A DNA stretch of 64,000 nucleotides from Periplaneta americana. Taxonomy: Eukaryota; Arthropoda; Insecta; Blattodea; Blattidae. Under the pieces are notes generated by a model. It had not been told where the DNA came from. It made no database searches and saw only the letters and a program-made list of their open reading frames with translations. This document shows positions 11,271-22,321 of the stretch, one piece after another. Made by a program: the position numbers and the translations under genes. Location: NCBI RefSeq assembly GCF_040183065.1, contig NC_091120.1, forward strand, positions 15,697,708 to 15,761,707, read 5' to 3'. Position 1 is the stretch's first letter, and each line of letters opens with the position of its first letter.

Positions 11271-11300
<30 letters not shown>

Positions 11301-11301
<1 letters not shown>

Positions 11302-11575
11302 TATTTGTAAGTACTTCTACATTTAATAAACTGCGAAATTTTTTGCAGTTAGATTTCCAGTGATTGTGGTAAAAATAAGACAACTTTATCTCTGCTTCTT
11401 AGGGAATTTTTCGTAAACTGCCGTTGGCGACATTGTATAATGAAACCTTTCATTTGCAGTTTTCTTTAGCTGATTTTATAAAGCTCGTCAAACTTTGTAA
11501 ACTAGTGAGGCTGCATTGTGAAGTAGTTTGCAAGCAATTGTAATCCTTTTATTATGATTTATAACTTATTTACAA
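11301..11575. other. short unassigned spacer
   Basis: Unassigned AT-rich DNA between two oppositely oriented RTE-like LINEs. Confidence 0.4.
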
Positions 11576-12675
11576 ATGACTTTTAAGGAACCCGGAGGTT
11601 CATTGCCGCCCTCACATACGCCCGCCATAGGTCCCTATCCTGTGCAAGATTAATCCAGTCGCTATCATCATATCCTACCTCCCTCAAATTCCTTTTAATA
11701 TTTTACCCTCCCATCTACGTATCGGCCTCCCCAAAGGTCTTTTTCCCTCCGGTCTCCAAACTAACTCTCTATATTCATTTCTGGATTCGCCCATACGTGG
11801 TACATGCCCTGCCCATCTCAAACGTCTGGATTTAATGTTCATAATTATGTCAGGTGAAGAATACAATGCGTGCAGTTCTGCGTCGTGTAACTTTCTGCAT
11901 TCAGGCCCGAAATATTTACCTAAGAATCTTAATCTCTGTTCCTCTCTCAAAGTGAGAGTCCAACCGGTAATATAACTGTTTTATAAATTCTAACTTTAAG
12001 ATTTTTTGACAGCAGACTGGATGAGAAAAGTTTCTTAACCGAATAATAACAGGCATTTCCCACACACCTTAGTACCAAATTACCTTTCGTCTCGTTTCTC
12101 TTATCTATACTCTAACCACGACGTAAATACCAGATCACTTATCTGTGGCACGCTCAGTATACCTCTTCATAGAACATCTTGTTATTCATCATCTTTTACA
12201 GTATCCACCTCGCGTCAATGGAATTCCTTGTCACAAAGTATTAAGGGCTGCAAGACAATAAACACCTTTAAAAACAGCTTAAAAGATAACCTTATTAGCA
12301 TTTCACTCCAATCATACTGATTTAAACTATAACTGACTACATTGTTACTTCTTTCTTTAGACATCATCCTGATAGTGATGTACTCGTATTTTCAAAATTG
12401 TTTCATAATAATCTCTTTCTATTATCTAATATTATTTGAAATATATTAACATTCTATGTATTTTAGCTTAATTCTGCTACACAGTTTATTTCAGTGTTTA
12501 ATTAATAGTTCATAGTTTTTTGTTGTTTAATTCGTAAATAACTCTTGTATACATGTAACTCTCATCTAAATCAAATTGTTGAATTCTTTGTAAGTTCATG
12601 CATATGTATATACGCTTTTTGCTGGTTGAGTGGAAGAGAAGGCCTTACGGCCTTAACTCTGCCAGCTAAAATAAA

Positions 12676-12756
<81 letters not shown>

Positions 12757-13075
12757 TTATTCTGCGTTTAATTTCCTCCCTAGTGTCATTTATATTTATT
12801 ACTGTTGCTCCAAGATATTTGAATTTTTCAACCTCTTCGAAGGATAAATCTCCAATTTTATGTTTCCATTTCGTAGAATCTTCTGGTCACGAGACATAAT
12901 CATATACTTTATCTTTTCGGGATTTACTTCCAAACCTATCTCTTTACTTGCTTCAATTAAATTTCCTGTGTTTTCCCTAATCGTTTGCGGATTTTCTCCT
13001 AACATATTCACGTCATCCGCATAGACAAGAAGCTGATGTAATCCTATTCGATTCGAAACCCTGTCTGTATATTGT
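11576..13075 (-). mobile_element. RTE-like LINE (reverse) split by another LINE
   Basis: The reverse strand reads the RTE-like LINE: C-terminal part at 11576-12063 (RLRWAGHVPRMGESRNEY; LRFLGKYFG) and RT part at 12753-13075 ([18 protein letters not shown], ending near the YADD box at about 13010). The two halves join at GNACYYS / INMG in the intact copy at 47.9 kb, so 12064-12752 is an insertion. Several frameshifts; pseudogene. Confidence 0.8.
12064..12752 (+). mobile_element. CR1/L2-like LINE 3' end with TTA tail, nested
   Basis: It starts inside an RT C-terminus whose frame reads RQWNSLSQSIKGCKTINTFK and then a stop. An AT-rich UTR follows, then the family end (GGAAGAGAAGGCC ... CTGCCAGC) and a 70-bp TTA microsatellite as tail. 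5' truncated and inserted in the reverse-strand RTE-like LINE. The same family, inverted, fills 1-530 and 62.5-63.6 kb. Confidence 0.75.
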
Positions 13076-13573
13076 TAATTTGTAATTTTTGACATTGTGA
13101 TACGGCCCCAGAAGAGTTGTTACATGGGGTTTTATAGCTAGTTGTCATGGAAATCGAAGTTTCTTAGATATCGTTGACCTGATGCATGTAGTCCAGATGA
13201 AGCTTACATAGAGCGTAGGGATGGGCGCTTGTCACATTGACGTATAGCGTCTCCGATAATGAGGAGCTGAGCAGGGGACTCTGCTTGCACTCACCTGTCT
13301 GACGGGTTGCATTAGTCCTCTACGGTCATGAATATTCCCGCCGGAACGATTGGGTGTAATGGAACAATTAGGTCAGCAAGGACACATTCATTACGACGCA
13401 CTTACAGTCAGCGGACCTGTTCTAATGCGCTTGTCTGTGCTATCGACTTTAAGTCTTGAAGGGTTTTCCGATTAAAGCGTAAGTGTCCCTTTTTTCAGCT
13501 TCTTGTCCCTGTCTCGAGGAAAGTATGCTCGGGACGTCAACTGTCCCGTTTTTTTTAAATGGCGTTTTTATTT
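13076..13573. other. unassigned, moderately GC-rich spacer
   Basis: No ORF with domain support and no repeat match within the window. It is less AT-rich than its neighbours. Confidence 0.4.
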
Positions 13574-15458
13574 ATTTATTTGATTTTGTTATTTTACGAC
13601 GCTGTATCAACATCTTAGGTTATTTCCGGCCCTGATGAGTTTCCTTCTATGTTAATTATTACAGGTAGTGAGTTTATAATTAAACCACTTACATACCTTA
13701 TTAACATGTCTTTCTGTTCATGTATATTTCCAAATGAATTAAAACTTAATAAAGTTATTCCAGTCTTTAAAAAATCTGATAAATTGAAAGTGGAAAATTA
13801 TAGACCCATTGCAATTGGTAATACTATTTCTAAGGTTTTTGAATATTGCATGCTAGACAGACTACTCAAGTACCTGGATCGTTTTAATATTTTAGTCAAT
13901 AATCAGTATGGTTTCAGACCCTCAAAGTCCACCAATACTGCAATCTATAGCGTATTCAATGAAATTACGTCTGCTCTTGATAATGGTAAGCCTCCTGTTG
14001 GAATTTTTTGCGATCTTAGCAGAGCTTTCGACTGTGTGAATCATAATCGTCTTCTGGCTAAGCTTGAAAGATATGGTATTCGTGGGATAGTTTTAAAATG
14101 GTTTGCCTCTTATCTTCAAAACAGATATCAATATGTGGAAATACTACACAAGGATCATAAAATAAATAATTTTACACATAAATATAGATCCAAGAATGTA
14201 CATATTGATGTGGGTGTTCCTCAGGGCTCTGTTCTGGGCCCTGTATTGTTTCTTTTATATGTAAACGATTTACCCATGTATGTAAGAAATCATTTTATGT
14301 GTATGTATGCTGATGATACTTCTGTCATTGTAAAAGATGGAGAGGAACTGGATTTAGAGACAACCTGTTGTGACCTGTTAAAAGATCTCAAAACATGGTT
14401 TGATAGCAATCTGCTTCACTTAAATGTTAATAAGACCGGATATATTTACTTTCACAATTCTCAAAAGAGAAATTTGAAGGACATCAATATTTCTATTCAA
14501 GATCAATACTTATGTAAATGGGAAACTACTAAAATCTTGGGCGTTACATTTGATGATTGTTTGTCTTGGAGACCCCATTGCACAAGTTTAATTTCTAAGC
14601 TCAATAGCATTTGTTATCAAATCAGAATTTTGAGGACGATAATAAATCACGATGTATTAATGTCTTATTATTTCGCACACGTCGAGTCAAGGCTTTCATA
14701 TGGTATTTGTTTTTGGGGATCTGGAACCATGCTGAATGATATATTTATTGCTCAAAAGCGTATTGTCAGATGCATAGCGGGCGTTGACAGTAGGACCTCT
14801 TGTAGGGAACATTTTTTACAATATAATATTCTTACTGCTTATGGTTTATACATTTTTAATGTTTTACTACTAATTTATAAAAATCTGTCTGATTTTCATC
14901 AAAATTGTGATTTCCATACCTACGACACTCGTAACAAAAATAGTTTAACTATTCCAGTTCACCACCTTACAAACACTAGTAGAACATATATGGTCTTTGG
15001 TATTAAAATATACAACAGTTTGCCTGATGACATCAAATATACAAAAAAATTCTCTGAAATTTAAGAATTATATAAAAACGAAATTAATAAAATTGTGTCC
15101 CTACAGTCTTGAGGATGCACGCATGGGCCGTTGAAATGAATAATGTTTTTTTTTTTTGACTTATTTTACATTAAATTGTAATTGTATATATTTGACCATG
15201 TCTATGCATACATTATGCCATCGACAATAAAGTTCTATCTATCTATCTATCTTTAGCGTCTGAATGAAATGAAGGTGATAATGCCGGTGAAATGAGTCCG
15301 GGGTCCAGCACCGAAAGTTACCCAGCATTTGCTCGTATTGAATTGAGGGAAAACCCCGGAAAAAACCTCAACCACGTAACTTGCCCCGACCGGGATTCGA
15401 ACTCGGGCCACCTGGTTTCGCGGCCAGACGCGCTGACCGTTACTCCACAGGTGTGGAC
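13574..15458 (-). mobile_element. SINE family A copy 3, split by a LINE
   Basis: The SINE 3' end is at 13574-13626 (reverse strand ...ATAACCTAAGATGTTGATAC) and the rest, including B box and head, at about 15253-15458. The pieces join at AGGTTATTT / TTTAGCGTC, giving a 3-4 bp overlap. A LINE (13627-15252, forward) sits exactly in the gap. Confidence 0.8.
13649..15064 (+). CDS. LINE reverse transcriptase ORF (YADD, jockey/CR1-like)
   Basis: A 471-residue reverse transcriptase that copies the element RNA at the target site. Visible blocks: NYRPIAI (residues 50-56), GFRPSKST (88-95), motif A DLSRAFDCV (122-130), motif B VPQGSVLGPVLF (190-201), catalytic YADD (220-223) and the connection SYGICFWGSG. 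It lacks the N-terminal endonuclease because the element starts at 13627 (5' truncation); the ATG is internal and not a real start. The end is cut short by an extra A in an A-run near 15045: the copy at 37.6-38.2 kb has six A and continues about 30 residues. The 3' UTR ends in a CTAT tail at 15234-15252. Confidence 0.9.
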   Translation: MLIITGSEFIIKPLTYLINMSFCSCIFPNELKLNKVIPVFKKSDKLKVENYRPIAIGNTISKVFEYCMLDRLLKYLDRFNILVNNQYGFRPSKSTNTAIYSVFNEITSALDNGKPPVGIFCDLSRAFDCVNHNRLLAKLERYGIRGIVLKWFASYLQNRYQYVEILHKDHKINNFTHKYRSKNVHIDVGVPQGSVLGPVLFLLYVNDLPMYVRNHFMCMYADDTSVIVKDGEELDLETTCCDLLKDLKTWFDSNLLHLNVNKTGYIYFHNSQKRNLKDINISIQDQYLCKWETTKILGVTFDDCLSWRPHCTSLISKLNSICYQIRILRTIINHDVLMSYYFAHVESRLSYGICFWGSGTMLNDIFIAQKRIVRCIAGVDSRTSCREHFLQYNILTAYGLYIFNVLLLIYKNLSDFHQNCDFHTYDTRNKNSLTIPVHHLTNTSRTYMVFGIKIYNSLPDDIKYTKKFSEI

Positions 15459-15832
15459 TAAATGACGTTCAGTTTCCCTAAATGATTAAACTATTTCTTT
15501 ATTTCATTTTATATATGTATTTTAGTGCATTTGTCCAGTTGTACTCAATATAGAAATCTTATATTATATCTAGACTAGACGGCAGTTCGGAAGGCGGTCG
15601 GCTGCTATATGCGCCGTAGCATTTCTGGCATGTGTCGTCACAAGCTTGTACAGTAGAACCAATCGGAATCAGTCTGTAACAAGTACTTGCCGAGTTCGTT
15701 CGTTCACGTGTGAGTGTTTCAATACATTGAATAAGTAAAACTAACATTTACTGTGTGTGTGTGTAAGATAAATAAATGGAAAAAGAGACTAAAAAGACAA
15801 GTATTGCACAGGCAGGCGCGGAAAATAGTGTT
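15459..15832. other. unassigned; possible small exon
   Basis: An ATG at 15776 opens a short frame (MEKETKKTSIAQAG) that runs into the R1 repeat. A GCG|GTAAGTG donor-like site lies near 15890. It could be the 5' exon of a degenerate transposase; there is no other support. Confidence 0.25.
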
Positions 15833-16627
15833 TGTGCGAGATCGTGCGTATTTGCTTGTTTTCCGCACAGAACCAATACGCGGTAAGTGTGAAATACCAC
15901 ATTCAGTATTCCCAACGTAACACACATAACAATTTCCCTCTTCTTACCGCTTAATCGCGACATTCATTTTACTGCTTTAGGCTTTTAACATATTATTTTT
16001 AGAGACGTTTAACATAGTAATAATTATAAATTGGAATCTTACCACTGCAATTTCACCTAAATTGCACTGCTAATTATTGTTTTTAAATATTTTCAAAAAT
16101 TAAGTAAACTTTACAACACCACAAAAGTTACTGCATTTGTAATGCAAGTAACATTAAGGAAGCCGTGAAAAAATCAACAAGACTCCAGATGCCGATGTTA
16201 TTACTGCAATATGTTATATAAATAATATTGTTAAAATATTAAAATGAAAAGTAAATCATTACATAACCTTACCGTTTGTTTTAAGTTCGCATTTATAGAC
16301 TGGGGGAAAAAAAAAGACAGACGTATATCACGGCCTGCTGGAATATAGTAAACACAGAAAACATTTTATAGCAACAATGTTGAAGAAAGATATTTTGGTT
16401 TTCCGAAGTTGCCGTCATTAAACAGAAACCAAGATGGAAATTTCATTGCAACCAATTAGAAATTCGCCTTTCAGGTATGTAATAAACGATCTTCGCACAA
16501 AATAATGTACGATACACGAGCGGTATGTTTGTTTTCATGTTCTCGGAAATTAAAAAAGCTCAACTACGTTTCGCTTTTTCAATCTTTTCCTCGAACATGA
16601 AAACGTCAACATACCGCTCTTGTAACG
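15833..16627 (+). repeat. dispersed repeat R1, copy 1
   Basis: About 790 bp shared with 32.09-32.87 kb, from TTTGTGCGAGATCGTGCG to CATACCGCTC and GATATTACTA-like sequence. Near its end, a hairpin: TTCTCGGAAATTAAAAAAGC opposite TTCGCTTTTTCAATCTTTTC, bracketed by GAGCGGTATG and CATACCGCTC. No protein domain recognised. Confidence 0.7.
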
Positions 16628-16631
16628 TATA

Positions 16632-17075
16632 TTACTATTGTATATGATGTAACAGTAGTTGCTTTGTTAATTCATTTCCCTACAAACATTTTCCATGCGA
16701 ATGTTTTCAAAATCTGTAATACACTATCTTCAGTAATACGTATTTACGATATATTAGATTTGTGAAAACATTGTTTCAGTACCTGTAAGGCTACAAAATA
16801 AACATATCTGAAAATTTAACTTTTCTATAAAAAGTAGAGGAAATATTCGTTTTTAATAACAAAGCAAACTTGTGAAAAATGAATATTGAAATTAAAACTT
16901 ACATTCTTATAATGCACTTATACTTTACAGACAAAATCTAAAAATTACCATGGATACAGTTTTAATAAGTTCTCTTCCCTTTATCTATTGAATAAGTGCT
17001 GGTCATCCCTGTATACAGCTCGACCAAGCGGCATATAGCTACTACCTCTTTTGTCTGTCGGCGATGGTTGAACGT
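16632..17075 (-). repeat. dispersed repeat R2, copy 1
   Basis: About 440 bp matching the inverse of 29.47-29.89 kb (motif GCCGCTTGGTCGAGCT at one end and GTAACAGTAGTTGCTTTGTT at the other). Copy 2 lies inside a hAT element, which suggests this is a hAT fragment. Confidence 0.65.
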
Positions 17076-18285
17076 TCCCTTGTTAGACCACTATTGCACT
17101 GCACATTTTAAATGTTTGTGAAGAATAATCCTGGTACTTGTTTGTTCAGAAATTGCTTATTTATCATGGATGTCATATTCTCGTGTGTAAGTACAGTTAC
17201 ACTTTAAATAATGTGTTATTTGAGAATTGTCTATGTGTATGTACAACGACTATGAATTCAAAAATAAGTAAATATTACGGTTGTATTTGCGTATGTATGT
17301 CATTATTGTTATTCACTTCCCGGAAAAGTTGAGCTCCTCTTTTCGTTGTGTTGCCAACCATTAAATGTCGGTCACATACTGAAATGAAAGGGACAGAATG
17401 CTTTGTTTATCAAATTTATGTCATGTGCAAAGAACTAGCTATTATGGGGAGATGCGAAACATGGTTTTAACTATATGGATAATGACGAACCGAATGCTTT
17501 GTGGCAATTAGTGCTTAACTACGTCATCACTGCCGCCGGCTTTAGAGTTGGTGGGTGAACCAGGCGAAAATAATTGAGGGAAGGTATTTCATTAAATGCA
17601 ATTAAGGTCAACTGTTCAAAACGCAGAAGAAGAGGCGAGGCAACACTGTAACACAGATTTTTGTGCTCTGCGCTAAACACAAATGTGACAGGAGTAAATG
17701 TTACCGATAAAATTTATAGGCTACAATGATTGCAGCTGAAATGCTGTGAGTTTGCGTGCAGATTTATGTCCATTGGAAATCTCGTATTTTTTATTTATCC
17801 TCGGCTTACTGTGGCGAGGGGTGTGATGTCATTTCGCTTGATGGGCCGGCACTCAATGAATAGCAGGTGGTATCTGATGCTGAGTGATTAATGTGGAAGC
17901 TACTAGCATGTTGATGTATTCCTGTACCTTAATTGAATAATTCTGGGAGATTAAATCTCCCCCGTTTCTGGGTCTGCTTCCTCGTCCGTTCTAGCTGCTC
18001 TTTTGTTCTCAATTCCGCAATAAATACGTCAGTTTTGTCATCTGATTCTTTTTATAGACTTCGAAATATTTTCGAAGATTGATCACATATTGCGTGTTCC
18101 GCAATTACTTCTGCACGAAATGCATGTTTCCATTCCATAGCATTACTTTATGAATATTGTTTAATAATAGATCTGTATTACGATACAAGGTTCGAAAGTC
18201 CCCTTTAAAAAATCAAGGAAAAGTTTTAAAAACAAGCAGAGCGCGAGATTTTGTAATACATTTCACAAACGTGTATTATATAATA
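17076..18285. other. no gene recognised
   Basis: About 1.2 kb with no supported coding frame, tRNA-like head or TIR pair that I could find. Confidence 0.4.
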
Positions 18286-18953
18286 TTTTATGCTCGACCA
18301 TGCCGAAATGTAGTAATTATACACCTGGTAGCAGTCCTTTAATGCATGTCATTAAAGTACACCTACTCATTAAAGTACAGGTGTTTTCAGCCAATGACAA
18401 CTCAGCTTACAGTTGTTCAGCCAATAACAAGTCAGCTTTGTACCGTTATAAAACCGCAAGTATCGATTATTCTCGGATATGCAATCGAAAGAGAATTAAC
18501 GAAAAGTCACGGAGGCTGGAAATCCAATACTGTCGTAGAAGGTTATGTTCTGTTACTATAATAATTAGCGTTATTTGTAAATAATATTCAAATAAATTCA
18601 ATTTGTTATCTCGTTTTTCAATGTCGAATTCAATAATCAAGGTTATACCAAGTTTAACGGGATTACACAAGGTCAGTGACATTATTGTTCCCCGGAAAAA
18701 ATCAATACTTTCGCGTCTGCGCACATCTCACAATTCACGACCTAGAACAAGGTCACTTCCGATCTTGTCAGATACAAATAAAATGTATACATCTGAATAT
18801 ATCAAGTTCGAAATATGGTCGAGCATAAAAAGTCGTATGAAACTCGCCTATAATGGTAATTAAGACGCTCGTATGAAAATTACACATACTCCATACTCGC
18901 TTCTTAATTACTATCATTATAGGCTCGTTGCATAATGTACTATTTTGCACGAT
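18286..18953 (+). repeat. dispersed repeat R3, copy 2
   Basis: Inverse match of 3112-3782. The left end is TTATGCTCGACCATGCCG, with the internal repeat ATGGTCGAGCATAAAA at 18817-18832. The two copies differ by small indels but keep both outer ends. Confidence 0.6.
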
Positions 18954-19804
18954 AGTATATTTTTAAAATAATATTTTTAAAAATACTAAAGGCTCATTCA
19001 CAATGAAAATTAAACAACGTAAGCGTTAACTTAAGAATATAAATGTTACGGTAAAATCAAGAAGTCTTGCCATCATTCACGATGGGAACATCAACATAAC
19101 CGCAAACATACTTGGTAACCATGGAAACATAACAACGACGACATTTCCTCATATTGTCGTATACTTCATCGCTCCACGATAGTGTTCTGTTTGCAAATCA
19201 CGTAAGCATAGGCCTAAGCATGAAAGTTTGGAGTTTGAAAACTTTCATGTTAACGTCTTACGGTAATGTTTATGTCAATGTTTATGTGAATCATTGTGAA
19301 TGATCCCATCTGGTAGCCTGGGCGCAAACTTCTGTATTTATGTTACGGTTATATTTAATTTTCATTGTGAATGGGCCTTAATATAGACTACGTACATTAC
19401 ACTATGAACAAATGACTGAAGGTTAGCAGTCTGACCAACGTACAAACTTTACCAGCAACTTCAATGTGAAGGAGTAAAAATTATTCAGTTACTTGTAATA
19501 TTTCATGTTAAATTGAAATAATTTTTATTTCTTTTTGCTGTAAAGTTTGAATTGTTTAAACAAAGTTCAGTATATTTCAAATGCAGTCATTTGTTTCGTA
19601 TAAAGTATAGCCTTTTGCATATGAATTTCACTTGCATTATAGTATTGTAGCATATATAGAAGGCAGTGGTTTTCATTACAAATCCAGAGCAGTTATTTGT
19701 AATATTTTAACATACATAGGTTGGCAACTCTGAATTCAGTAAAATCAACTTTCAATCGTGGCGGACGTTTGTTATAACGACGAGAAAACGCACTATCGTG
19801 CAAA
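18950..19804. mobile_element. TIR element with TTTTGCACGATAGT ends, host of a Harbinger MITE
   Basis: TTTTGCACGATAGT near 18950 is matched by ACTATCGTGCAAAA near 19790. The interior includes the complete TAA-flanked MITE at 18990-19378 and nothing that looks coding. Its target duplication is not clear because the flanks are A/T runs. Confidence 0.6.
18990..19378. mobile_element. PIF/Harbinger-like MITE
   Basis: 389 bp with TIRs AGGCTCATTCACAATGAAAA and the inverse ending ATTGTGAATGGGCCT, flanked by TAA at 18987-18989 and 19379-19381. A three-base TWA duplication is the Harbinger signature. No coding. Confidence 0.8.
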
Positions 19805-20350
19805 AAATAAATGTTAAGTTAGGATAACTCTGAATGCTTTTCTGTTTGCTTTCTACGCCATGCTCAATTCTGAATGGTAGTTTCCGGCACTTGCTTTTAC
19901 GTTCACGACGTCGTAGGCTTGTTTCCGAACCTAACTAAAGACAAACGATTTTACTAGAGCAGGCCTGCAGAACTCGTAAGGAGGGGAAATATGACGTCAG
20001 CCTCACTCCACTTCTATTGGGGATGATCGACTTCCGCGTAGGGTTATTTACCTTCTCTTGTCGTCAAAGGTCCATCAGTGGCGGCACGTGATTTTCAAAA
20101 AGGATTGTAATAAATTCATTGTTTTTATAATGCGTTATCTCGTTTCAAGGTTTACAATTATGCTAGATTTCCTGTCGGTAGTTTCTTTGAGATTTCTTTG
20201 CACCTAACCTGTTTTAGATTTTCGAAAACTCTCCTTTTATCATCACCGACGGAAACATAAATTTATAGCGTTTAAGTAATGAACTTTGAAAGTCACTTAA
20301 TTTCAATTCAAAATGAACACAACGAGTGACGTCCTCAATTTTACAGTATA

Positions 20351-20563
20351 TTAATAAATAATCAATATACAGTTCGTAATAATGAACTTACCCGAAAGTT
20401 TGTGCATTCCATAATTCTTACAATGGACTTTGTTGAAATGTGGTTTAATATTGAAATGACGAGTAGAAATAAATTGGATGGGACACAGTAAACAAGCAAT
20501 TCTTTCGTCTTCAACAACAAAATAATCATATTTCCATTTCCTTTGGAAGTAGTATTCCTTCAC
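20351..20563 (-). CDS. BED-type zinc finger ORF of the hAT element
   Basis: 70 residues read on the reverse strand. After KEYYFQRKWKYDYF comes an aromatic-rich start and a C-x2-C ... H-x4-H finger (CLLC, PHFNKVH), the BED pattern found at the N-terminus of hAT transposases, where it binds the element ends. The frame remains open upstream of the ATG for a few codons. The rest of the transposase is absent: it could lie in another exon that was deleted, or this is a truncated remnant. Confidence 0.6.
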   Translation of the reverse strand: MKEYYFQRKWKYDYFVVEDERIACLLCPIQFISTRHFNIKPHFNKVHCKNYGMHKLSGKFIITNCILIIY

Positions 20564-20637
20564 GGGTTTAGATTTCGCTATGTTCCAGTTCTCTTTAAAC
20601 TGCAGTACGCGTATTATTTGTTTGTTTGTTCGTTTAC

Positions 20638-20763
20638 TTATTTACTTACTTATTTACTTATTTTCTTATTTACTTATGTACTTTTTACTTATTTATACAT
20701 TTATTTATTTTTATTTATTTATTTATTTATTATTTATTTTTTATTTATATATTTATTTATTTG
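20638..20763. repeat. TTTA/TTAC microsatellite
   Basis: Imperfect ACTT and ATTT units inside the hAT element. The long hydrophobic frames read from it are not genes. Confidence 0.9.
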
Positions 20764-20837
20764 GCTGGAGTGCGTTACAATGTTGAATGACAGCATTGAC
20801 ATCCGGTCATATAGCTATCACTCACTTATCAACGTAC

Positions 20838-21104
20838 AATTTATTTATCGTCCTATTACTAGTAAAACGAGTTAAGACCAGTAATACAAGTTTTGTAAAA
20901 ACATGAATTAAAACTTTATTAATGCACGAAAAATCATAATACATTCTTCAAATAAAGTAATTGGTTTGTTGCCTGCAAGCAACATTTAGGACTTATTTCA
21001 TTTTAGTAGAATACAGAGCACGGAAAGACAAGTCGGGGACTGTACTTAACTTATTTTACACAAAAAGTAGATTTAATCGGCTTTACTAGTAATAGGACGA
21101 TATA
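20838..21104. mobile_element. small TIR element nested in hAT
   Basis: Ends CGTCCTATTACTAGTAAA and TTTACTAGTAATAGGACG are exact inverses of 18 bp, about 265 bp apart. No coding. Target duplication not resolved. Confidence 0.6.
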
Positions 21105-21856
21105 CACATAGGGAGACCTTTTTACATTATATGCACACATACATTTTAAAATTTATTTTACATGTGTTTTAATTTATTTATTTCCCTCATTAATTTTTCT
21201 TTTACTTTCTAAAGGTATGTTCCTAAGGATTTTATTATCTGTTCATTTGTAATTCTTGATAGCGTATTGTATACCTGCAGCCGCGAATGAATGTTGATGC
21301 AGCCAAGCGTAACTAGAACGTCATGACCGCGCTGGTAGAAAAGGTGGGTGGGGTAAGAAAGGGGAGTATAGCAGTCGCTCTCAAGAGCTATAGTTCTGCA
21401 GGCCTGTACTAGAGGGTCATTTCATTTTAACAGAAACAAGTAGGCCTATCAGTTATACTGGCTAAAAGACTTAAAGACTGTGTCAATTTCTTATCTCGTA
21501 CACAGTTGAAAAAGCTGTGGTATATAAATCTAGTTACCTAATTGAACATAATTATGAAATCCATATATTTTGTCTAAAACAGGGGGAGGGGGAAGACAAA
21601 ATGTTACGGGAGTGACAAAATTTTCCATTGGCATTGCGCATTTATGTAGTTCATTCAGTAGCTCTGCTAATTGGTAAGTTCTGAGAGAGTGCGACTTTAT
21701 TTTCTATTGTCTTTAAGACTTTTAGAACCTTTTTTAAACTTGGATTTGCGTTTGACTTAGGATATACAGAATATTTACAACATGTTAGATGTGTGACGCT
21801 ACGGGCGTGACAAAATAGTTAAAGATGAAAGAGTAATGGAACGGAGAAAAATCCTC

Positions 21857-21927
21857 TCCGGCGCCGGGATTTGAACCCGGGTTTTCAGCTCTACGTGCTG
21901 ATGCTTTACCCACTAAGCCACACCGGA
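21857..21927 (-). tRNA. tRNA-like cloverleaf in repeat (anticodon position GTA)
   Basis: 71 nt folding as a complete tRNA on the reverse strand: 7-bp acceptor TCCGGTG/CGCCGGA, 4-bp D stem GCTT/AAGC, 5-bp anticodon stem TCAGC/GCTGA and T arm CCGGG-TTCAAAT-CCCGG. The anticodon loop ACGTAGA has C where U33 is expected, and no CCA is encoded. ATTTTT follows. Whether it is transcribed or charged is unknown; it may be a repeat-borne pseudo-tRNA. Confidence 0.6.
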
Positions 21928-22250
21928 TACAATCCCGGCGTCGGAAAGAATTGTCTCTGATTGAGTTCCAACTCTTGGGTTCCCTCTAGTGGCCGCCCTC
22001 TGCACTACATCATAGATGTCTATGAACGTAGGACTGAAGTCCACACATGTGCTGAGGTGCACTCGTTATGAGTGACTAGTTGGCCGGGATCCGACGGAAT
22101 AAGCGCCGTCTTAAATCACGAAGTGATTTACGCATATCATATATATTATTTTAATGTACCGAAGTACATATGATATTTCCATGCAGATATTGTGCGTCAT
22201 CATACGATGAAACTCAATCAGAGACAATTCTTTCCGACGCCGGGGTTGTA

Positions 22251-22321
22251 TCCGGTGTGGCTTAGTGGATAAAGCATCAGCACGTAGAGCTGAAAACCCG
22301 GGTTCAAATCCCGGCGCCGGA
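22251..22321 (+). tRNA. tRNA-like cloverleaf in repeat, second arm
   Basis: Same 71-nt cloverleaf as the inverted arm, all four stems fully paired. D loop AGTGGATA, anticodon loop ACGTAGA (C33, GTA at 34-36), T loop TTCAAAT. A T5 run starts 6 nt after the last base, the Pol III termination signal. Typical animal tRNA-Tyr genes have an intron and U33; both are missing here, so isotype is only nominal. Confidence 0.6.

Larger units (their letters stand above)
8382..11300 (+). mobile_element. RTE-like LINE broken by three DNA elements
   Basis: LINE segments at 8382-8419, 9958-9988, 10232-10273 and 10655-11270 line up in order with the RTE-like LINE ([26 protein letters not shown]; then RRWRWEGHVARMGESRNAYS). 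They are split by a MULE (8420-9957), a 243-bp MITE (9989-10231) and a 380-bp TIR element (about 10274-10654). The LINE ends at the GTAA tail near 11300. All coding is decayed. Confidence 0.8.
19960..21406 (-). mobile_element. hAT element with 8-bp duplication
   Basis: 1447 bp with inverted ends CAGGCCTGCAGAACT and AGTTCTGCAGGCCTG, flanked by TACTAGAG (19952-19959 and 21407-21414). An 8-bp duplication and CAG ends are hAT hallmarks. It contains a BED-finger ORF, a TTTA microsatellite (20638-20763) and a smaller nested TIR element (about 20838-21104). No DDE/dimerisation domain remains, so it depends on another source of transposase. Confidence 0.85.

Noticed and set aside
20543..20875. 110-codon membrane-like frame
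   Set aside because: TTTA/TTAC tract inside the hAT element; hydrophobicity is a by-product of TTT and TTA codons.
22251..22321. A normal single-copy tRNA-Tyr gene
   Set aside because: It occurs in inverted and dispersed repeat copies, lacks U33 and the intron expected for tRNA-Tyr, so it is listed as tRNA-like.
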